A stretch of 8,888 bases of DNA, taken from the NCBI GenBank assembly GCA_031287285.1, contig JAITTC010000012.1, positions 1 through 8,888 of the forward strand, given 5' to 3'. This DNA is from Christensenellaceae bacterium (GTDB lineage: Bacteria; Bacillota; Clostridia; Christensenellales; UBA1750). A program made the translations under genes and the position numbers. Position 1 is the stretch's first letter, and each line of letters starts with the position of its first letter. The notes beneath the pieces were generated by a model, which made no database searches, was not told the origin of the DNA, and saw nothing but the letters and a program-made list of their open reading frames with translations. Positions 6,466 through 8,888 of the stretch are shown here, piece after piece.

Positions 6466-7026
6466 ATGCGCTTTATGGAGCTTGAAACCCCTCGCTTGCG
6501 GCTGCGCGGCTTTAGGCTTGGCGATTTTGACGCGGCCTTCGCCTTTATGAGCGATCCAGAAACCATGAAATACCGCGGCGGCGGCCATCGGAGCGCCGAG
6601 CAGGTCAAAGCTTACCTCGACTATGCTTCTTTTTCGGCAGGCGAAGAGCCATGCCAAAACTTTGAATACGCAGCCGTGCTCAAAAGCGGCGGCGAGGTCG
6701 TCGGCCAAGGGGCGCTGTTCCACTGCGACGCGGAGCCCGAGCTTGGCTGAACGCTTCGCCGCGACCATTGGGGGCAGGGCCTTGGCGGCGAAATGGGGGA
6801 AGCGCTGCTACGCCTTGGCTTCTGCGTGCTCGATCTCCCCCGCATCCGGGCGACCTGCGATGCCGGCAACATCGCTTCATTTCGCATCATGGAAGGTCTC
6901 GGCATGCGCCGCGAAGCAATCCTTCCCGGCGCGCGAAAGGGCCGCGACGGCCTGCTCTATACAATCGACCAAAAGACCTGGCAAACCCAAGGCCCGAAGG
7001 CGCGCAGCAGCGCATACTTCCGATAA
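6466..7026 (+). pseudogene. GNAT acetyltransferase (RimJ/RimL type) interrupted by an in-frame TGA
   Basis: Read through one stop, this is a 186-residue GNAT N-acetyltransferase that would move an acetyl group from acetyl-CoA to an amine. It begins LETPRLRLRGFRLGDFDAAF, the usual RimJ/RimL opening, behind a perfect AGGAGG site six bases before the ATG at 6466. TGA at 6748-6750 (codon 95) stops it after PELG. The same frame then continues TLRRDHWGQGLGGEMGEALL, which is the acetyl-CoA-binding motif A, through NIASFRIMEGLGMRREA (motif B) to a TAA at 7024. Family members commonly read EIGW or EIGY followed by xL at this place, so a single TGG-to-TGA change explains it. A 94-residue product would lack the cofactor site and be inactive. 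TGA ends intact genes here, so code reassignment is unlikely. A recent mutation, a sequence error or programmed read-through are the options. Confidence 0.85.
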
Positions 7027-7028
7027 AA

Positions 7029-7062
7029 CCCTCATAGTTTTCCCCTATGAGGGGGAATTTTT
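7029..7062 (+). promoter_or_regulatory. Hairpin overlapping the ribosome site of the SpoIIM-like gene
   Basis: CCCTCATAG (7029-7037) and CTATGAGGG (7045-7053) form a perfect nine-base-pair stem with a seven-base loop, starting just after the acetyltransferase stop. The right arm carries most of the Shine-Dalgarno run GAGGGGG (7049-7055), six to eight bases before the ATG at 7063. It is followed by TTTTT (7058-7062), so it could act as a weak terminator, a translation-blocking hairpin, or both. ATAAAA (7023-7028) could also pair with TTTTAT at the start codon and extend the structure. Confidence 0.6.
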
Positions 7063-7590
7063 ATGAAAAGGCTTGTCAACCTTTGGCTGATGCAGCTCCG
7101 AAGCTATTTGCCCTGGCAGGTCGGGCTCGTCTTCGTGGCGCTGGTCTTCGTTTCCTGCGGGATGTCGCATGCGTTCTCGATCGAGAAGATCCGCGTGGTC
7201 TTCGTGCCGCTCACGCCCTTCATCGCGCTGCGCGGCATTCTGCGCGAGATCTGGTGCTTTGCCTTGATCCTGCCCTGTGTGCTGCACTTCCTGGGCGCGC
7301 CGCTGGCCGCCGTGGTGCTCGCCATTCGGGCCTACGCCATCGGCTTTGCCTGGGGCTGGTGGCTCTCTACGCTGGGCTTTGGCGGGTTGCTGACCTTTCT
7401 TCTTCTCGTCTTCCCCCAAGGGCTGCTCGTGCTGCTGGCCCTCATCGGCGCCTGCTGTATGGGGCTTGCACAGGCCTTCAAGCGCCAGAGCTTGGCCCCC
7501 AGAACCTACCTCATCCATATTTCGTGCTGGTGCCTGCCGGCGCTTTGCGCCCTTTTGCTTGAATGGCTGGCCATGGCGCTGATGCTTTAA
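7063..7590 (+). CDS. SpoIIM-like small integral membrane protein (putative)
   Basis: This 175-residue, very hydrophobic protein has about five membrane segments: 18-37, 62-80, 82-100, 107-137 (possibly two) and 150-172. The pattern GAPLAAVVLAIRAYAIGFAWGWW, here at about 78-100, then GLLTFLLLVFPQGLLVLLAL resembles the core of stage II sporulation protein M, where a conserved basic residue and a PQ-N/G motif occupy similar places. In sporulating Firmicutes, SpoIIM works with SpoIID and SpoIIP in septal peptidoglycan remodelling during engulfment. Here it is shorter than the usual 200-plus residues. deoB lies 23 bases downstream; in Bacillus, spoIIM lies close to deoB (drm), which supports the call. 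The ATG at 7063 follows GGGGGA with a six-base gap. It could instead be another small membrane protein, so the function is inference. Confidence 0.6.
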   Translation: MKRLVNLWLMQLRSYLPWQVGLVFVALVFVSCGMSHAFSIEKIRVVFVPLTPFIALRGILREIWCFALILPCVLHFLGAPLAAVVLAIRAYAIGFAWGWWLSTLGFGGLLTFLLLVFPQGLLVLLALIGACCMGLAQAFKRQSLAPRTYLIHISCWCLPALCALLLEWLAMALML

Positions 7591-7613
7591 CAAGACCCAA
7601 GGAGGTTTTTCTT

Positions 7614-8732
7614 TTGCACAAAAGAGCGATCCTCATCGTGCTGGACTCCCTTGGCGTCGGCGCCCTGCCCGACGCTTCTGCCTATGGCGACGAGGGCAGC
7701 CACACCCTGCAGAGCATCCTTGGCGCTTGCCCGGCGCTTCGTCTGCCAAATCTGAAAAGCCTTGGCCTTTTCAATATCGAGGGGTTGAGCGGCGGCATCC
7801 CCATGCCTCTTTCGAGCTACGGCCGCCTCAGCGAGCTTTCGCCCGGCAAGGACACGACCACCGGCCATTGGGAAATGGCGGGGCTGCGCCTAAAGCAGCC
7901 CTTCCCCACCTTCCCCTGCGGCTTCCCAGCCGGGTTTATCGCGGATTTTGAGCGGGCAATCGGGCACAAGATCTTGGGCAATGTGGTCGCCTCCGGCCTT
8001 GCCGTCATCGAGGAGTTCGGCGAAGAGCATCTTCGCACGGGCAGCCCCATCGTGTATACTTCGGCAGACAGCGTCCTGCAGATCGCGGCGCACGAAGACA
8101 TCATCCCGCCAGAGGAGCTGTACGCCATCTGCCAAGCCGCCAGAGGCTTGCTCCAGGGGCCCTTGGCTGTGGGCCGCGTCATCGCCAGGCCCTTTGCCGG
8201 CCTGCCCGGGAGCTTCAGCCGCACGAGCAGGCGGCACGATTTTTCACTAGAACCCTTGGGCGAAACGATGCTCGATCGGCTTCGTTCCGCCGGGCGCGAG
8301 GTCGCCGCCGTAGGCAAGATCAGCGACATCTTCGCGGGGCGCGGCGTGTCGCGCTCAATCCCGACCGACGGGAATGAAGAGGGCATCCGCGTGCTGCTCG
8401 AAGAGGCAAAAAAGCCCTTCGACGGCCTTCTTTTCGTGAATTTGGTCGATTTTGATATGCTCTACGGCCACCGGCGCGACCCAATCGGCTACGGCGGGGC
8501 GCTCGAGGCCTTCGACGCCTGCCTGCCAGAGCTGATTTTGGCCCTGACTGAAGGCGATCTGCTGCTCATCACCGGCGACCACGGCTGCGACCCCTGCTTT
8601 GCCGGCAGCGACCACACCCGCGAGTACGTCCCCCTTTTGGCCCTGCAAAAAGGCCGCACGCCGCGCCCTTTAGGCACCCTGCGCGGCTTTTGCCATGTAA
8701 GCGAGATGATCCTTTCGCATTTAGGCCTTTAA
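7614..8732 (+). CDS. deoB: Phosphopentomutase
   Basis: DeoB interconverts ribose 1-phosphate or 2-deoxyribose 1-phosphate with the 5-phosphates, linking nucleoside breakdown to pentose phosphate metabolism in the cytoplasm. The 372-residue alkaline-phosphatase-superfamily protein shows the first metal aspartate (D11 in VLDSLGVG), the phospho-acceptor threonine segment GKDTTTGHWEM (78-88), D281 and H286 in VDFDMLYGH, D322 and H323 in TGDHGCDP, and H334 in SDHTREYVP. These match the spacing of known manganese ligands in Bacillus phosphopentomutase. No ATG or GTG is suitably placed. A TTG at 7614 sits 8 bases after a perfect AAGGAGG (7599-7605), and homology begins at once (HKRAILIVLDS), so TTG is taken as the start. 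An upstream in-frame ATG at 7563 lies inside the preceding gene and adds 17 unrelated residues. It is probably the last gene of the operon. Confidence 0.95.
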   Translation: MHKRAILIVLDSLGVGALPDASAYGDEGSHTLQSILGACPALRLPNLKSLGLFNIEGLSGGIPMPLSSYGRLSELSPGKDTTTGHWEMAGLRLKQPFPTFPCGFPAGFIADFERAIGHKILGNVVASGLAVIEEFGEEHLRTGSPIVYTSADSVLQIAAHEDIIPPEELYAICQAARGLLQGPLAVGRVIARPFAGLPGSFSRTSRRHDFSLEPLGETMLDRLRSAGREVAAVGKISDIFAGRGVSRSIPTDGNEEGIRVLLEEAKKPFDGLLFVNLVDFDMLYGHRRDPIGYGGALEAFDACLPELILALTEGDLLLITGDHGCDPCFAGSDHTREYVPLLALQKGRTPRPLGTLRGFCHVSEMILSHLGL

Positions 8733-8758
8733 CGCTATCTTTTGCGAGGGCGCAGTGC

Positions 8759-8764
8759 TATACT
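8759..8764 (+). promoter_or_regulatory. Possible extended -10 promoter downstream of deoB
   Basis: TGC followed by TATACT (8759-8764) fits an extended -10. The hexamer 17 bases upstream (TATCTT) is a poor -35. A start near 8771 would serve the partial gene at the right edge with a leader of about 70 bases. Confidence 0.4.
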
Positions 8765-8773
8765 TGAGCAAAA

Positions 8774-8824
8774 AGCGCCCCAATTGCTGCCCTCCGCCCC
8801 AAAAGCCGGGCGGCGCTCTTAAGT
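8774..8824 (+). terminator. Imperfect hairpin after deoB, possible terminator or leader structure
   Basis: AGCGCC (8774-8779) pairs with GGCGCT (8812-8817), with further internal GCCC/GGGC pairing, and is followed by CTTAAGTTTT. The stem encloses a long, partly paired loop and the U run is broken. It could end the deoB transcript, or it could be a structured 5' leader if the promoter at 8759 is real. Confidence 0.35.
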
Positions 8825-8839
8825 TTTGAAGGCGTTTTC

Positions 8840-8888
8840 ATGATGAAATTAAAAAAAGGGGGCTTTGGATTGAACATTGCGGAGGGGC
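8840..8888 (+). CDS. Start of an unidentified gene, cut by the window edge
   Basis: An open frame begins ATGATG at 8840 and encodes MMKLKKGGFGLNIAEG before the window ends. A GAAGG ribosome-site-like sequence lies about seven bases before the first ATG. Sixteen residues are too few for assignment and I do not recognise the family. Translation is supported only by the open frame, the start position and the upstream promoter-like sequence. Confidence 0.35.
   Translation, partial: MMKLKKGGFGLNIAEG

Noticed and set aside
6748..6750. TGA read as tryptophan through a changed genetic code
   Set aside because: TGA is the terminal stop of the hydrolase, the glycosyltransferase and yqeG in this window, and TGG is used freely for tryptophan.
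6793..7026. Separate small gene starting at ATG 6793 inside the acetyltransferase
   Set aside because: It is in the same frame as the upstream half and begins in the middle of GNAT motif A without a ribosome site; it is the second half of a broken gene.
7817..8386. 189-codon minus-strand frame opposite deoB
   Set aside because: It is a shadow of deoB, with Ser/Arg/Pro-rich composition typical of antisense frames in G+C-rich genes.

Overview
The window looks like a chromosomal segment of a G+C-rich anaerobic member of the Firmicutes, probably in Clostridia. The evidence is a tRNA-responsive T-box leader on a methionyl-tRNA synthetase gene, a reverse rubrerythrin typical of oxygen-sensitive clostridia, strong AGGAGG-type Shine-Dalgarno sites, and a SpoIIM-like gene directly before the phosphopentomutase gene deoB, an echo of the spoIIM/deoB neighbourhood of endospore formers. 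TGA is the stop codon of several intact genes here, so the standard bacterial code applies. No tRNA, rRNA, CRISPR array, insertion sequence or phage gene was seen, and no genus can be assigned from sequence alone.

The left half (1-3810) is on the minus strand and reads as three separate transcription units. The first is reverse rubrerythrin (3810-3271), ending in a hairpin at 3253-3224. The second is a membrane-anchored Mbeg1/DUF2974-type alpha/beta hydrolase (2999-1827) behind an extended -10 promoter. The third is metG, whose near-consensus promoter at 1706-1678 drives a T-box leader with a Met (AUG) specifier, a canonical antiterminator and a competing terminator. metG runs off the left edge after 459 codons.

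The right half (4004-8732) is on the plus strand and looks like one tightly packed operon. Its order is a GT2 membrane glycosyltransferase, galE (4-base overlap), a YqeG-type HAD phosphatase (8-base overlap), a RimJ/RimL-type GNAT acetyltransferase broken by one in-frame TGA, a small SpoIIM-like membrane protein and deoB (TTG start). The divergent promoters for rubrerythrin and the operon appear to overlap near 3904-3933. The first two genes suggest making and transferring a UDP-hexose-derived sugar to a lipid carrier. deoB feeds deoxyribose/ribose phosphates into central metabolism. The functional link among the six genes is otherwise loose. A leader and the first 16 codons of an unidentified gene lie at the right edge.

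I found no clearly new multi-gene system. The observations most worth checking are the in-frame TGA in the acetyltransferase at a position where the family usually has an aromatic residue, with a perfect 8-bp stem just after it; a hairpin that buries the ribosome binding site of the SpoIIM-like gene; and the two-ended membrane anchoring of the hydrolase.
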